A stretch of DNA of 64,000 bases from Paludisphaera borealis (lineage in GTDB: Bacteria; Planctomycetota; Planctomycetia; Isosphaerales; Isosphaeraceae), in contig NZ_CP019082.1 in assembly GCF_001956985.1 (NCBI RefSeq), positions 682,001-746,000 of the forward strand, written 5' to 3'. Of this stretch, positions 47,572 through 56,572 are shown in pieces. The notes beneath the pieces are model-generated. The model ran no database searches and was not told where the DNA came from. It saw only the letters and a program-made list of their open reading frames with translations. The translations under genes and the position numbers were made by a program. Position 1 is the first letter of the stretch. The number at the start of each line of letters is the position of its first letter.

Positions 47572-49590
47572 TCACCGGCCGGAAGCCCAGGGGATCCGAA
47601 CCGGCGGAATCATCTCCAATTCCACCTCGGACACCCCCGGAGAAGGTCGGAGCCGGATGAACGGAACCGGATCCCCTTCCTCATACGTGGCGTCAACCGG
47701 GACGGCCGGATGGGCCTGCAAGCTCGGGACGGAGTGATACCGCAAGACCACCGATCCGTCAAGATCGGGCGACATCTCGCGGACCGTCAGCCGGCCCGGC
47801 GCGGCGGCCACCCGCGCCGACCCGCGCACGGCGTCCCCCTCGAAGCCGGAGATCCGGGCGATCAAGAGCGTGCCGTCGTCTTCCAGGATTTTCGCCAGGT
47901 CGGGGTTCGACTGGCAGAACCGGCGGGCCCGGGGGGTCCAGCAGACCATCAGGCTGGGCCGGTACAGTCGGGCGTACTTCACGAAGAAGTCGCGGTCCCA
48001 GTCGACCATCCCAAACAGCTTGCCTTCCCCGAACTGGGTGAAGTTGGTCTGGAGGGCCGCGTGGAGATAGGGGCCGCCGATCAATTCAACCCCCACACGC
48101 TCGGGGATCAGGCCGCTGAACCGGCCGTGCTGGTAGGGATCGGGAATCCCCTGGACGTCGAAGCCGCTCTCTTCGTAAAGCACGCGGTCGCCAGGCTTTG
48201 CATGTCTCTTGACGCCGTCGACCACCCACAGGAGCGTCGCCGACGGCTTGCTCATCAGAAACGTTTCCGCTCCTCCGATCCGCAGTTGCACCGAGCCCAC
48301 CAGCGGCATGACCAGGATGCGAACGCCGATCAAAACAGCTGCGGCCAACGCCCAGTGGTCGAGCCGGAACGGGCCGAACTTCGTCGGGCGGAGCTTCTCC
48401 AGGAACGGAAAGAAGCCCGCCCCGACCGCCACGGTCAAGGCCGTGTAAAAGGCGTATGTGTGCCGCCCCGGCTGGAGAAAGTCGAGCGAGCGGATGTCGC
48501 TGGCGAGATATCCCCAGAAGAAACCCGCCGCGCAGAACCCCCAGAGCGCTGCGCCCAGGCCGCGATGACGACGACTCAGCAGGACCAGCCCCGGCAGGCC
48601 CAGGGTTACGAGGATCACCTCGATCGGGGATTCGCCGATCGCGATCCGGACGATTCGCAGGAGCGCCCCTTCCGGGTGCCGGAACACGAAGTCGCTGGCC
48701 CCCTTGGTCTCGGAAAGCCAGAGCCCCGGCAGCCACCAGAAGGCGTTCGTCGCCAGGACCACCAGCGGCAGCAGCCAGACGCCGAGATGTCGCGTGAACT
48801 TCAGCCCGGCCCAGGACGCGATGTACGCGACCGCCCCGGCCGGCGCGATGATCATGGCCGAGGTCAGATGGACGAGGAACGCCCCCGCGCACAGCAACGA
48901 GGCGGCCAGCCAGCGGCCGGATCCACCGGCGTCGAGGAACCGGCCGAACGCCCCCGTCGCAACCAGGCTTAGAGGGATCGCCAGCAGATACGGCACCATG
49001 CCGAGCGACGCGTAGTTGATGGGGAAGTCGGTCCAGAGGTAGGCGAGGAAGAGCAAGACGGCCGTCGCCACGCCTCCCGCTCGTATCCTCCAGATCCAGC
49101 AGGCCGCCGCCACGAGCCATGGCACAAGTGCGGTCGAGATCAGGACGTAAAGCTTGTACGCCAGCTCCGGCCGTTGGCCGCCGAACGCCCAGACTACCAG
49201 TTCAGGGAGCGTCGAGGAGGCCGGGAAGACGACGCTCTTGGCGTAGCCCGACATGAAGCTGGGGTCGTATCCGGCCGTCGTCCCCGACTGTGCGAGGAAC
49301 GACCGGGTGACGAGGGCGCTGTGGTAATAAAGTGGATGGTCGTCGCGCCAGAGTGGCCAGGCGTTGCTCAGGCCCTCCGCGCCACCCATTCCTTTCCAGA
49401 CAGCGATCCCGTGCAGGGTGCACGCCGCGATCGTCAGCAGGATCGCGAAGCCGCGGCCGATCCGCCGACTCTTCCGCTCGGCCTCGTCGCGCTTGACGAC
49501 GATGGGGGCGGATGCCGGCGTCGGCCGTTCGGGGGCCGTCGCGCCCGGGGGCGGCACGTCGGCGAACGGAATCGGATCGGGGTCGATCAT
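47572..49590 (-). CDS. Large polytopic membrane protein, GT-C-like, unclassified
   Basis: A 672-residue protein. The first 75 residues are cytoplasmic and proline-rich. A helix (GFAILLTIAACTLHGIAVW) is followed by a periplasmic loop with WRDDHPLYYHSALVTRSFLAQ and YDPSFMSGYAKSVVFPASS, and about ten more helices. The last ~200 residues form an extracytoplasmic domain ending in a beta-rich part. It resembles YfhO-like or GT-C transferases in layout. The ATG at 49590 is chosen because codons further upstream (to 49737) lie in the tRNA gene. It precedes the GT87 gene on the same strand. Confidence 0.7.
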   Translation of the reverse strand: MIDPDPIPFADVPPPGATAPERPTPASAPIVVKRDEAERKSRRIGRGFAILLTIAACTLHGIAVWKGMGGAEGLSNAWPLWRDDHPLYYHSALVTRSFLAQSGTTAGYDPSFMSGYAKSVVFPASSTLPELVVWAFGGQRPELAYKLYVLISTALVPWLVAAACWIWRIRAGGVATAVLLFLAYLWTDFPINYASLGMVPYLLAIPLSLVATGAFGRFLDAGGSGRWLAASLLCAGAFLVHLTSAMIIAPAGAVAYIASWAGLKFTRHLGVWLLPLVVLATNAFWWLPGLWLSETKGASDFVFRHPEGALLRIVRIAIGESPIEVILVTLGLPGLVLLSRRHRGLGAALWGFCAAGFFWGYLASDIRSLDFLQPGRHTYAFYTALTVAVGAGFFPFLEKLRPTKFGPFRLDHWALAAAVLIGVRILVMPLVGSVQLRIGGAETFLMSKPSATLLWVVDGVKRHAKPGDRVLYEESGFDVQGIPDPYQHGRFSGLIPERVGVELIGGPYLHAALQTNFTQFGEGKLFGMVDWDRDFFVKYARLYRPSLMVCWTPRARRFCQSNPDLAKILEDDGTLLIARISGFEGDAVRGSARVAAAPGRLTVREMSPDLDGSVVLRYHSVPSLQAHPAVPVDATYEEGDPVPFIRLRPSPGVSEVELEMIPPVRIPWASGR

Positions 49591-49679
49591 CGATCCGTCC
49601 ACCTGAAGTTCGGAAGGTCGGAAGGTCGCAAAAAAAACCTGCCCGAGTCGATGACCGGCGAAAAAAACGGCGAGACGAG

Positions 49680-50056
49680 TGCGGCCCGCAGGATTCGAAC
49701 CTGCAACCAAGGGATTCAAGTGCCCCCGCGTTTCCACGGGGCTTGGACTATCTCATCCTCGCCTGCGACGATCGAAACGGTTGCGTGGCGGTCGTTGACG
49801 GACCGCTTGACGTGACCGCCTCGAAGCATTCGAGGGAGGCCGGGCGCTCGAGGCGGGGATTATCGTTGGGACTCACCCCGCTAGTCTCTGAACCTTCCTG
49901 GCCACCAAAGCCCGGCCAGGCTTGGCTGCGGATCGCCGTGCCTCAAAACAGAGGTTTAGGTTTCCCGCAATTCACCCGGTTCGCATCCGAAGGTCGCCCT
50001 CCGGCGCCACCATTTTGGTTGATGAGTCCCCTGCTCTGCCGTTGAGCTAGGGCCGC
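49680..50056 (-). tRNA. tRNA with anticodon CAU (elongator Met or Ile2), interrupted by a group I intron
   Basis: Exon 1 is 50056-50022 and exon 2 is 49716-49680. Joined, they give 72 bases: acceptor GCGGCCC/GGGCCGC (all pairs), D-stem GCTC/GAGC, anticodon stem GGGGA/TCCCT with loop CTCATAA, T-stem GCAGG/CCTGC with loop TTCGAAT, discriminator A, and no encoded CCA. G1-C72 pairs, so it is not the initiator. The CUUGG after the loop resembles tRNA-Ile2 (whose C34 becomes lysidine), but elongator Met cannot be excluded. Such a gene would not be found by a search for uninterrupted tRNAs. It is transcribed leftward, towards the GT-C-like gene. Confidence 0.85.
49717..50021 (-). ncRNA. Group I self-splicing intron (305 nt) between U36 and A37 of tRNA(CAU)
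   Basis: The 5' exon ends CUCAU; its UCAU can pair with GUGG of the intron near 50011, giving the U-G wobble at the splice site. Core elements on the minus strand: P, AATTGCGGGAAACC (49961-49974); Q, GATCCGCAGCCAAGCC (49919-49934); R, GTTCAGAGACTAG (49881-49893); S, GATGAGATAGTCCAAG (49742-49757). P4 pairs UGCGG (in P) with CCGCA (in Q). P7 pairs GACUA (in R) with UAGUC (in S). A GCGGGG (49876-49881) to CCCCGC (49853-49858) stem fits P8. P9 is CCCCGUG-GAAA-CGCGGGG, a GNRA tetraloop. The last base is G before exon 2. No endonuclease gene is inside. Confidence 0.85.
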
Positions 50057-50232
50057 TGAGAACCGATCGAACGACGTCATCATCGCCGGTCGCCACGGGG
50101 AAGACAAGGGGAAGCAGCCGCAGGATCGCGACCGCGCTTCGAAAACACGAACCGCCGCGGTCGACCACTTGGATCGACCGCGGCGGAAGTTGGAAATCCC
50201 GGAGCCGAGCGGAGGCACGGCGAGCCGTCGCG

Positions 50233-51189
50233 TCAAACGCGGGATTGCTGCATTTCCGTCAACGCCTCGTGGGGCGTCTCGACGGCCGGGATGATGGTGC
50301 GAGCGCCCGGCTCGATGAGGGTCCCGTCAGGACCCTTGCGGACCTTGGCGAGCTTGATGTCGCCCGCCATTCCCAGGGCCGACATCAGTTTGATGGCCAT
50401 GTAGGTCGGGTCGATCTCCCACCAGTCGAGACCGTGGCGGGCCGAGGTCTGGAACGCGTGGTGGTTGTTGTGCCAGCCTTCGCCGTAGGTGAGAGCCGCG
50501 ACCCACCAGAGGTTGGTCGACTGGTCGCGGGTGGCGTGGGTGCGGTATCCCCAGATGTGGCTGGCCGAGTTCACCAGCCAGGTCGTGTGCAGCACGAAGA
50601 TCGTGCGGACGAACCCGCCCCAGATCAGCCAGCTCATGCCCAGCCCGTAATACGAGCCGGCGGCGTACAGGGCCGCGAAGCTCGCCAACGGGAAGACGAT
50701 GAAGTAGCGGTCGATCCAGCGGTGGATCGGGTCGCGGAACAGGTCGGGCGCCCATCGCTTGTAGTAGGCCTCGTCGTGGCGCGAAGCCTCGTCCGAGACC
50801 ATGAACCATCCCATGTGAGCCCACATGAAGCCCCGGAGCGGCGAGTGGGTGTCGAGCTCGTCGTCGGAATACGCATGGTGGCGGCGGTGGTCGGAGACCC
50901 AGCCGATCGCGCCCCCTTCGGAGGCCATCCCGCCGATGACGGTCAGCGGGTATTCCAGCCATTTCGGACGTACCGTGAAGCTGCGATGCGTCAGCAGCCG
51001 GTGGTAAACCATGCAGATCCCGATGCCGCCACTCAGCCAGTGGAGAAACACGCAGAGCAGCACGCCCGACCAGGAGAAATAGGCTGGAAGGAACGCGAGC
51101 AGGGCCCCGACATGGAGTGCGACCATGTACAGGATCGAAGCCCATGCGATCTGTCGCCGGGCCGGTCGAGCGGCCGTCGTTGTACTCAT
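50233..51189 (-). CDS. Acyl-CoA (delta-9) fatty acid desaturase
   Basis: A 318-residue membrane di-iron desaturase. Histidine boxes: HRLLTH (63-68), HRRHH (101-105) and HNNHH (240-244) in the order and spacing of stearoyl-CoA desaturases, with GAIGWVSDHRRHHAYSDDE and LTYGEGWHNNHHAF. Four membrane segments. It adds a double bond to saturated acyl chains, to adapt membrane fluidity. The ATG at 51189 has AAAGGT six bases upstream. It is the first gene rightward of the split tRNA, in the same orientation, with 177 bases between. Confidence 0.9.
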   Translation of the reverse strand: MSTTTAARPARRQIAWASILYMVALHVGALLAFLPAYFSWSGVLLCVFLHWLSGGIGICMVYHRLLTHRSFTVRPKWLEYPLTVIGGMASEGGAIGWVSDHRRHHAYSDDELDTHSPLRGFMWAHMGWFMVSDEASRHDEAYYKRWAPDLFRDPIHRWIDRYFIVFPLASFAALYAAGSYYGLGMSWLIWGGFVRTIFVLHTTWLVNSASHIWGYRTHATRDQSTNLWWVAALTYGEGWHNNHHAFQTSARHGLDWWEIDPTYMAIKLMSALGMAGDIKLAKVRKGPDGTLIEPGARTIIPAVETPHEALTEMQQSRV

Positions 51190-51652
51190 GATCAACCTTT
51201 TCTGTCTGTTTCAATCCGCGTCCCCACGGGGGACGACCATCGGCCTTAGGCCTCGCGAGGACGAGGAAGCAGGATCACAGGGGCGCGGAGTCGGTCGTCG
51301 CGGGGCCGTCGTCGTCGGGAGACGAACGTATTAAGAGTGATTCGCCGGGGGCGAAGAGACGAACCCGCGATCTCTCCGCGTCGAGAGTCGCTGTGCGCCT
51401 TTCGAGCCGGTCGGTGTCGTCGCGTGATTCGGGAACCACCCCGAAACGGACAGCGAACTCGCTTCGTCTCGCCGCCATGGGGGATTTTTCAGGAACCAAA
51501 CGCCTGCCGGAACCGGGGGAAACCGCCTCGTCGTAGACGGCGATCCCCCCGACTCGTCGGCCCGCCGCGCGCGGCGGCGAGCCCTTGAGCCAATTGAAAG
51601 TATCCCTTTGGCCGGCCGAACTCAACCGGAAAGTGTCTTGCGTTCTCGGGAC
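51190..51652. other. 463-bp intergenic gap, nothing supported
   Basis: It must hold the desaturase promoter. Reading frames inside have no family signal, and no RNA element can be seen. Confidence 0.4.
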
Positions 51653-53215
51653 TCAGAACGAGTTGACCAGTTGCGAGCTTCGGCTGGACATGTCCTTGGC
51701 CATCTTCCAGGTATGATAATGCATGGCGAGATGGAATACGTAGAACAGCAGCAACCCGGGACGGCGATGGACCTTGAGGAAGTTGAAGAGGCGCTTGCGG
51801 TACTCGCGGCGCAGCTCGGCGCTGGGGACGCTCCAGATCAGTCGCGAGAACAGGCCGAGGCTCTCGACGACGCACTTCGCCTCCGAGAGCACCCAGCGCC
51901 GGGAGAGTCGCCACCAGGGTTTCTTCTTGACGATCCCGAGCTCGAAGGCGGGGTCGAGGAACAAGGCGTCGGTCCGCTCGAAGTAGGCCTCGGGCTCGTA
52001 GAGCCGGTTCAAGACCTCGAAATAGCCGTTGAGCAGCTCCTCTCGCGACATCTTGAGCGGGACGACGTTCGTGCCGAACTCGGAGCGGTCGGAGAAGTCG
52101 AGCCGGCCCTCCGTGGCGAGCCGCGAATGGAGCGGCGTCTTGGGAATGGCCGAGAGCATGCCGCTCATCGAGAACGCGATCCGGCTCTGCTGGATGAACT
52201 CGATCTGCCGCTCGACGATTCCGACGTCGTCGCTGTCGAACCCCATGATCATGCCGCACCAGACCTCGATGCCGGCCTTCTGGATGGTGCGGACCTTCTC
52301 CGTCAGGGTCCCCCCCGCGCGGACGTTCTGGAACTTCTTGGTCTCGCGGAGGGCTTCTTCGCTGGGGCTCTCGATGCCGATGAACGTGGCGACGAAGTTG
52401 GCCTCGACCATCAGGTCAAGCAGCTCCGCGTCGTCGGCCAGGTCGATCGACGCCTCCGTGAAAAAGGTGAGTGGATAGCCTTTCTTCCGCTGCCACTCGA
52501 TGACCTCGCGGAGCACGACCTTGATCGCCTTCTTGTTGCCGATCAGGTTGTCGTCGACGATGAAGACGATCCGCAGCCCCGTCTTGAGAATCGCATCCAG
52601 CTCGGCGATCACCTGCGCGCTGGTCTTGATCCGGGGACGCCGCCCGAACGTCACGATGATGTCGCAGAACTCGCACTGAAACGGGCATCCGCGCGAGAAC
52701 TGAAGGCTGCCGAAGGCGTACTTCTTCATGTTGATCAGGTCGAACCGCGGCGTGGGCACCGTCGACATGTCGGTCTTGTCGGCCTGCTCGTACCGAAACT
52801 GGTGCAAGCCGCTGGACCACTCGCGGAGGAACTGGGGCCACGTCTCCTCGGCCTCGCCGACGAAAATCACGTCGGGGACGTCGTCGAAGTAGTCTTCCTG
52901 GACGGTGATCCACGGGCCGCCGATCACCACGAAGCAGCCCCGCGCCTTCAGCTCGGTGAGGATCTCCTTCATGCGGAACCGCTGCACGCTCATGCCCGTC
53001 AGGGCCACGATGTCGGCCCGCGCGCACCGCTCCCAGTCGATCGCCTCGACGTTCTCATCGATCAGCGTGACGTCGTGCTCCCTGGGCGTGAGCGCCGCCA
53101 GCAGCGGCAGGCACGCCACCGGCAGGTTCGCCGACTTCCCCATGAAGGGAAGCGCATGATCCATCCCCCAATAGGACGGTTCGAACCGAGGATTGATGAT
53201 CACGATGTCTGCCAT
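51653..53215 (-). CDS. B12-binding-domain radical SAM protein (DUF4070 type)
   Basis: A 520-residue protein. The N-terminal 150 residues are a Rossmann fold like cobalamin-binding domains (ADIVIINPRFEPSYWG, LTPREHDVTLIDENVEAIDW, FVVIGGPWITVQEDYF, VPDVIFVGEAEETWPQFL). The radical SAM cluster is C177-X3-C181-X2-C184 in FSRGCPFQCEFCDIIVTFGR. The C-terminal part (FWHLxx-like, SREELLNGYFEVLNRLYEP) is DUF4070. No DxHxxG cobalamin ligand is obvious, so B12 may bind base-off or not at all. The family includes hopanoid methylases and other methyl or C-C bond enzymes; the substrate is not decided. It starts at ATG 53215. Confidence 0.8.
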   Translation of the reverse strand: MADIVIINPRFEPSYWGMDHALPFMGKSANLPVACLPLLAALTPREHDVTLIDENVEAIDWERCARADIVALTGMSVQRFRMKEILTELKARGCFVVIGGPWITVQEDYFDDVPDVIFVGEAEETWPQFLREWSSGLHQFRYEQADKTDMSTVPTPRFDLINMKKYAFGSLQFSRGCPFQCEFCDIIVTFGRRPRIKTSAQVIAELDAILKTGLRIVFIVDDNLIGNKKAIKVVLREVIEWQRKKGYPLTFFTEASIDLADDAELLDLMVEANFVATFIGIESPSEEALRETKKFQNVRAGGTLTEKVRTIQKAGIEVWCGMIMGFDSDDVGIVERQIEFIQQSRIAFSMSGMLSAIPKTPLHSRLATEGRLDFSDRSEFGTNVVPLKMSREELLNGYFEVLNRLYEPEAYFERTDALFLDPAFELGIVKKKPWWRLSRRWVLSEAKCVVESLGLFSRLIWSVPSAELRREYRKRLFNFLKVHRRPGLLLFYVFHLAMHYHTWKMAKDMSSRSSQLVNSF

Positions 53216-53390
53216 GATATGCCTGACCCTTGAATCCCAGAACGGGTGAAACCAGGGGGGGAATCGCGCGGCGTCAAGACACCATGCTAGTCGAGAACCA
53301 GAAAAGTTCCCAGCGAGCACGGGGAGTTTCCTGGAAGTCGTCGCTCGGTTCGCGGCTCTCGACGACGTGGCGACGAGGTCTCGTAATTGC

Positions 53391-53415
53391 TATAATTCCC
53401 AACAGGTGTTGGGAA
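53391..53415 (+). promoter_or_regulatory. Extended -10 promoter with overlapping operator-like palindrome
   Basis: TGCTATAAT (53388-53396) is an extended -10 with a perfect TATAAT. It runs straight into TTCCCAACAGGTGTTGGGAA (53396-53415; 9-base arms, 2-base centre), so a repressor bound there would block initiation. A second stem (CGACTTCG/CGAAGTCG, 53423-53442) follows. Transcription would start near 53404 and reach the hydrolase gene at 53485. No repressor gene is next to it. Confidence 0.6.
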
Positions 53416-53484
53416 CCTACGACGACTTCGCACGCGAAGTCGGACTCCAAAATGTTCCATCACTGCCGAAACGTATCATATTTC

Positions 53485-54528
53485 ATGCCGCATTTCATGC
53501 CGCACAGCCTGATTCGATCGACTGAGCCGACAACCCAGGCACGTGATGCCGCGCCCTCCTTCGCGCCGCACCCGTGGGTGAAGGGGGGGCACGCTCAGAC
53601 GATCGGCGGCTGGCTCCTCGGCGGCGGGCGGCTCGGGCTTGAAGTCGAGACCCTCTCGATCGATCTCGGCGACGGCGATCATTTGTGCGTGCTCGAATCG
53701 ATTCCACGCGGGTGGCGCGTCGGCGAACCGGCGGCGGTGCTGATTCACGGCCTGGCCGGCTCGGCGGGCGCGCCGTATCTGATCCGGTTCGCGAACCGGC
53801 TGCACGCGATGGGCGTCCGCGTCGTCCGCATGAACCTGAGGGGGGCGGGCGAGGGTTTCGGGCTCGCCAGGCGAATCTACCACGCGGGACGCAGCGCCGA
53901 CGTCCGCACCGTGGTGGACTGGCTGGCGGATCGGGCTCGCGGGTCGCCGATCGCGGTCGCCGGGTTCTCGCTGGGCGCGAGCCTCGCGCTCAAGCTCGCC
54001 GCCGAGGCGGCCGAGCGCCCGGCGGCGGGGCTCGACTGCATCCTCGCCGCCAACCCGCCGATCGACCTCCTCGCCTGCGCGCGTCGGATGCAAGAACCCG
54101 AGAACTTCGTCTACGATCGCAACTTCGTCCGCTGGCTCCGCGGCGAGGTGGTTAAGCTGCATCGCCGGTTTCCGGACCTCGGCGCGGTCGATCTTCAGGG
54201 CGTCCGGTCGGTCTACACGTTCGACGACCTCTACACCGCGCCCCGCAACGGGTTCGCCTCGGCCGACGACTATTACCAACGCTCCAGCGCCGGACCGCTC
54301 GCGCCTCGGATCGCACTCGCCGGGTTGGTTGTGCACGCAGCCGACGACCCATTCATCCCGGTCGAGGCGTTTCGCTCGGTCGCGTTTCCAGCGAACGTCG
54401 ATTTCGAGCTCTGCGCGCATGGCGGACATCTGGGCTACATCAGCCGGACCCCCTGGCGAGGCGACCGCCGCTGGCTGGAAGCGCGGCTCGCCGACTGGCT
54501 GTGCCGACGTTGGGGCCTTGGCGGTTGA
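53485..54528 (+). CDS. YheT-like alpha/beta hydrolase
   Basis: A 347-residue protein. Motifs: WVKGGHAQTIGGWLL (the opening typical of YheT/EMB8-like esterases), VLIHGLAGSAGAPYL (oxyanion loop), VVRMNLRGAGEGFG, nucleophile elbow GFSLG with S162, acid in VVHAADDPFIP, and base in HGGHLGYIS. The catalytic triad is complete. It hydrolyses a carboxylic ester or lipid; substrate unknown. Starts at ATG 53485 or 53497. Preceded by a palindrome-overlapped promoter, so probably inducible. Confidence 0.8.
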   Translation: MPHFMPHSLIRSTEPTTQARDAAPSFAPHPWVKGGHAQTIGGWLLGGGRLGLEVETLSIDLGDGDHLCVLESIPRGWRVGEPAAVLIHGLAGSAGAPYLIRFANRLHAMGVRVVRMNLRGAGEGFGLARRIYHAGRSADVRTVVDWLADRARGSPIAVAGFSLGASLALKLAAEAAERPAAGLDCILAANPPIDLLACARRMQEPENFVYDRNFVRWLRGEVVKLHRRFPDLGAVDLQGVRSVYTFDDLYTAPRNGFASADDYYQRSSAGPLAPRIALAGLVVHAADDPFIPVEAFRSVAFPANVDFELCAHGGHLGYISRTPWRGDRRWLEARLADWLCRRWGLGG

Positions 54529-54538
54529 GCCAGGCTGG

Positions 54539-55162
54539 TCAGTGAGTGGGGCGCGACCGGTCGATCTCGGCGAACTCGCCGCGGAGGAAGGCGGCGAACG
54601 CGCGGGGGTTGTCGAGATTCAGCTCGAACGAGATCCATTCACCCGTGGACTCATCGAGCATGGCGGCCTGGGTCGTTCCCGCGAGCTTGGAGTGGGGGTC
54701 GCACCAGATGAGCCGGTCATCTTCGTTGGTGAAGCCGTGGCCGTCCCACTGGCCGACGCCGCCGACAGCCTCGCGGAGCGCGGTGCGCACCGAGAAGACG
54801 GCTTCGATGGCCTCGGGATGGTTGCGCATCGCCTCGGGGTAGATCCGGATGGCGTAGATGGCCCGAACCGTTTCAAGGTAGTCGGCCAGCCAGCGGACGG
54901 CCGACGGGGGCCCGCCAGACTCGAGGCTGTCGATGAATTCGGCGACCTCTTCGGCACCGAGCGTGTTCGGGCCGACGGGGTTGCGCTCGATGGTCGCCCA
55001 CACGTTGTGCAGGTCGCTGAGCTCAGGGCCCATCGCAAGGTAGTTGCCGAGCATTCCCGGGTGGTCGACCGACCAGACTGCGCCGAAGGGTACGGCTCGT
55101 TGCAGTGCGGCCAGGGGAACATCCCGGTCATTGACGGTCAACAGGCGGAGATAGTCACCCAT
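54539..55162 (-). CDS. Unknown 207-residue protein coupled to the MFS transporter
   Basis: Soluble, without signal peptide. It starts MGDYLRLLTVNDRDVPLAAL, has VEFIDSLESGG-like helices and EDDRLIWCDPHSKLAG, and ends in FELNLDNPRAFAAFLRGEF. No domain recognised. The first eight bases overlap the end of the MFS gene (55155-55162), which suggests translational coupling. It might regulate or act with the transporter, but that is only an inference from the overlap. Confidence 0.65.
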   Translation of the reverse strand: MGDYLRLLTVNDRDVPLAALQRAVPFGAVWSVDHPGMLGNYLAMGPELSDLHNVWATIERNPVGPNTLGAEEVAEFIDSLESGGPPSAVRWLADYLETVRAIYAIRIYPEAMRNHPEAIEAVFSVRTALREAVGGVGQWDGHGFTNEDDRLIWCDPHSKLAGTTQAAMLDESTGEWISFELNLDNPRAFAAFLRGEFAEIDRSRPTH

Positions 55163-56450
55163 CGGCCGACTCCGTCACCAAGTTCCCAACGCAAGCAACC
55201 GTCCCCCGCACAGCGTACGGACGCGAGGGAAGGTCGGCGTTGGCTGCGCCGGCCCGATCCACGGTCGAGACATGCGATCGAAACCCTCTCAGGAAATAGA
55301 TTAACAACGCTCCATTGATCATGCAAGGGATGAGGAACACCAGAACATCATCCCCCGAGCCGCGCCCGACCCATTCGCCGGCCAGCAGGCTTCCCAGCAG
55401 CGAGCCCAGCCCGGTCGTGAGGACCAGGAAAATCGCCTGGACGCTGGCGCGGTGGGTCCGAGGCGCGCGGCTGTCGAGGAAAACCTGGCCGCCGATCGTG
55501 AAGCAGCCGTAGCCCACTCCGTGCAGCACGCCGCCGCCGACGGCCAGCCACAGCGGCGGGTTCACGGCCAGCGTGGCGAACCGGGCGAGCCACGCGGAGA
55601 CCCCCAACGCCATGGTCCACTTGTAGCCGATCCGCCCGAGCAGCCACGGCAAGGTCGCCAGCGCGGCGACCTCGGGGACTTGCCCAAGCGACATGGCCGT
55701 CGAGATCCAGGGGCGGGGCAAGCCCCGCGCCGCGAGGTATCCCGGCATCACCTGATAGACCATGGGCGTCGTCAAATAGACGCCGAACGCCGTGATCAGG
55801 TAAACCCGAACGTCCGGCTGCCGCAACACTTCCAGCCCTTGGCGAAGGTTCGCCCGGGCCGGCGCGGCGGTCGCCAGCGGAGGCGTGTGCGGCAGAAACC
55901 AGCAAAAAACGGCCATCACCAGCGACAGCCCGGCGGCGAGGTAGAACGCCTCGGGCATGCCGCCGGCCGTACGGATGGGGGCGACCGCCAGCATCACGAC
56001 CGAGACCAGCCAGCCCACGGCCATCCAGCCGACGGTCCCCCAGAGCCGGACCGCTGGGAACTCGCGGCTCGGCTCGTCGAGGTTCCGCATCGCCAGCGAG
56101 CTGCTCAGGCCGTTGGTCGGCGCGATCAACGACCAGTAGGCCAGGAAGACGAGGAACAACATCAGCGGATTCACGACCCAACCCGAGGCCAGGACCGCCA
56201 GGATCACGGTGCCGATCGCGTAGGCCAGCACCAGGAACGTCTGGGTCGGCATCAGGCGGTCGACGAGCTGCCCGGCGCCCAGCGGCAGGGCGGTCGCCGC
56301 CAGGGCCTGTGAGGCGAAGATCCAGCCCCGCTCGCGGCCCTCGACGCCGAGTTCGCCGAGATGGACCCCCAGCAGCGGCCAGAACGACCCCTGGACGGCA
56401 TAAAGCAACGCCATCATCAAAGCGAGCCGCCATCGCCCTCGCGTCTTCAT
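55155..56450 (-). CDS. MFS transporter, nucleoside:H+ symporter-like
   Basis: A 431-residue protein with 12 helices. LLYAVQGSFWPLLGVHLGELGV at the N-terminus and the central FLAYWSLIAPTNGLSSSLAMR, FPAVRLWGTVGWMAVGWL and VYQVMPGYLAARGLP are the pattern of the NupG/XapB and related LacY-like carriers. The start at ATG 56450 has GGAGCGG; codons to 56477 are in frame but add little. Overlaps the downstream unknown gene by eight bases. Substrate probable nucleoside or sugar. Confidence 0.75.
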   Translation of the reverse strand: MKTRGRWRLALMMALLYAVQGSFWPLLGVHLGELGVEGRERGWIFASQALAATALPLGAGQLVDRLMPTQTFLVLAYAIGTVILAVLASGWVVNPLMLFLVFLAYWSLIAPTNGLSSSLAMRNLDEPSREFPAVRLWGTVGWMAVGWLVSVVMLAVAPIRTAGGMPEAFYLAAGLSLVMAVFCWFLPHTPPLATAAPARANLRQGLEVLRQPDVRVYLITAFGVYLTTPMVYQVMPGYLAARGLPRPWISTAMSLGQVPEVAALATLPWLLGRIGYKWTMALGVSAWLARFATLAVNPPLWLAVGGGVLHGVGYGCFTIGGQVFLDSRAPRTHRASVQAIFLVLTTGLGSLLGSLLAGEWVGRGSGDDVLVFLIPCMINGALLIYFLRGFRSHVSTVDRAGAANADLPSRPYAVRGTVACVGNLVTESADG

Positions 56451-56572
56451 CGCCGCTCCGTTCCCGACAGCCTCCACCCTGGGTCGAACTCAATGTTACA
56501 GGGAAGCGCACACGCCCCCAAGGCCAGTCTCGATGTTGATTCCACGAAACCGCCGACCTTCATGCGACTTAC

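Noticed and set aside
46090-48972. A 960-codon plus-strand open frame
   Set aside because: It is antisense to two polytopic membrane proteins with clear hydrophobic pattern and good starts; its own product is charged low-complexity.
49591-49737. N-terminal extension of the membrane-protein gene at 47572-49590
   Set aside because: These codons lie in exon 2 of the tRNA and the start of its intron; the peptide is a tRNA translation.
49680-49770. A class-II (Ser/Leu) tRNA with long variable arm
   Set aside because: The sequence left of the T-arm cannot form D and acceptor stems; the matching acceptor strand lies 370 bases away, which led to the intron.
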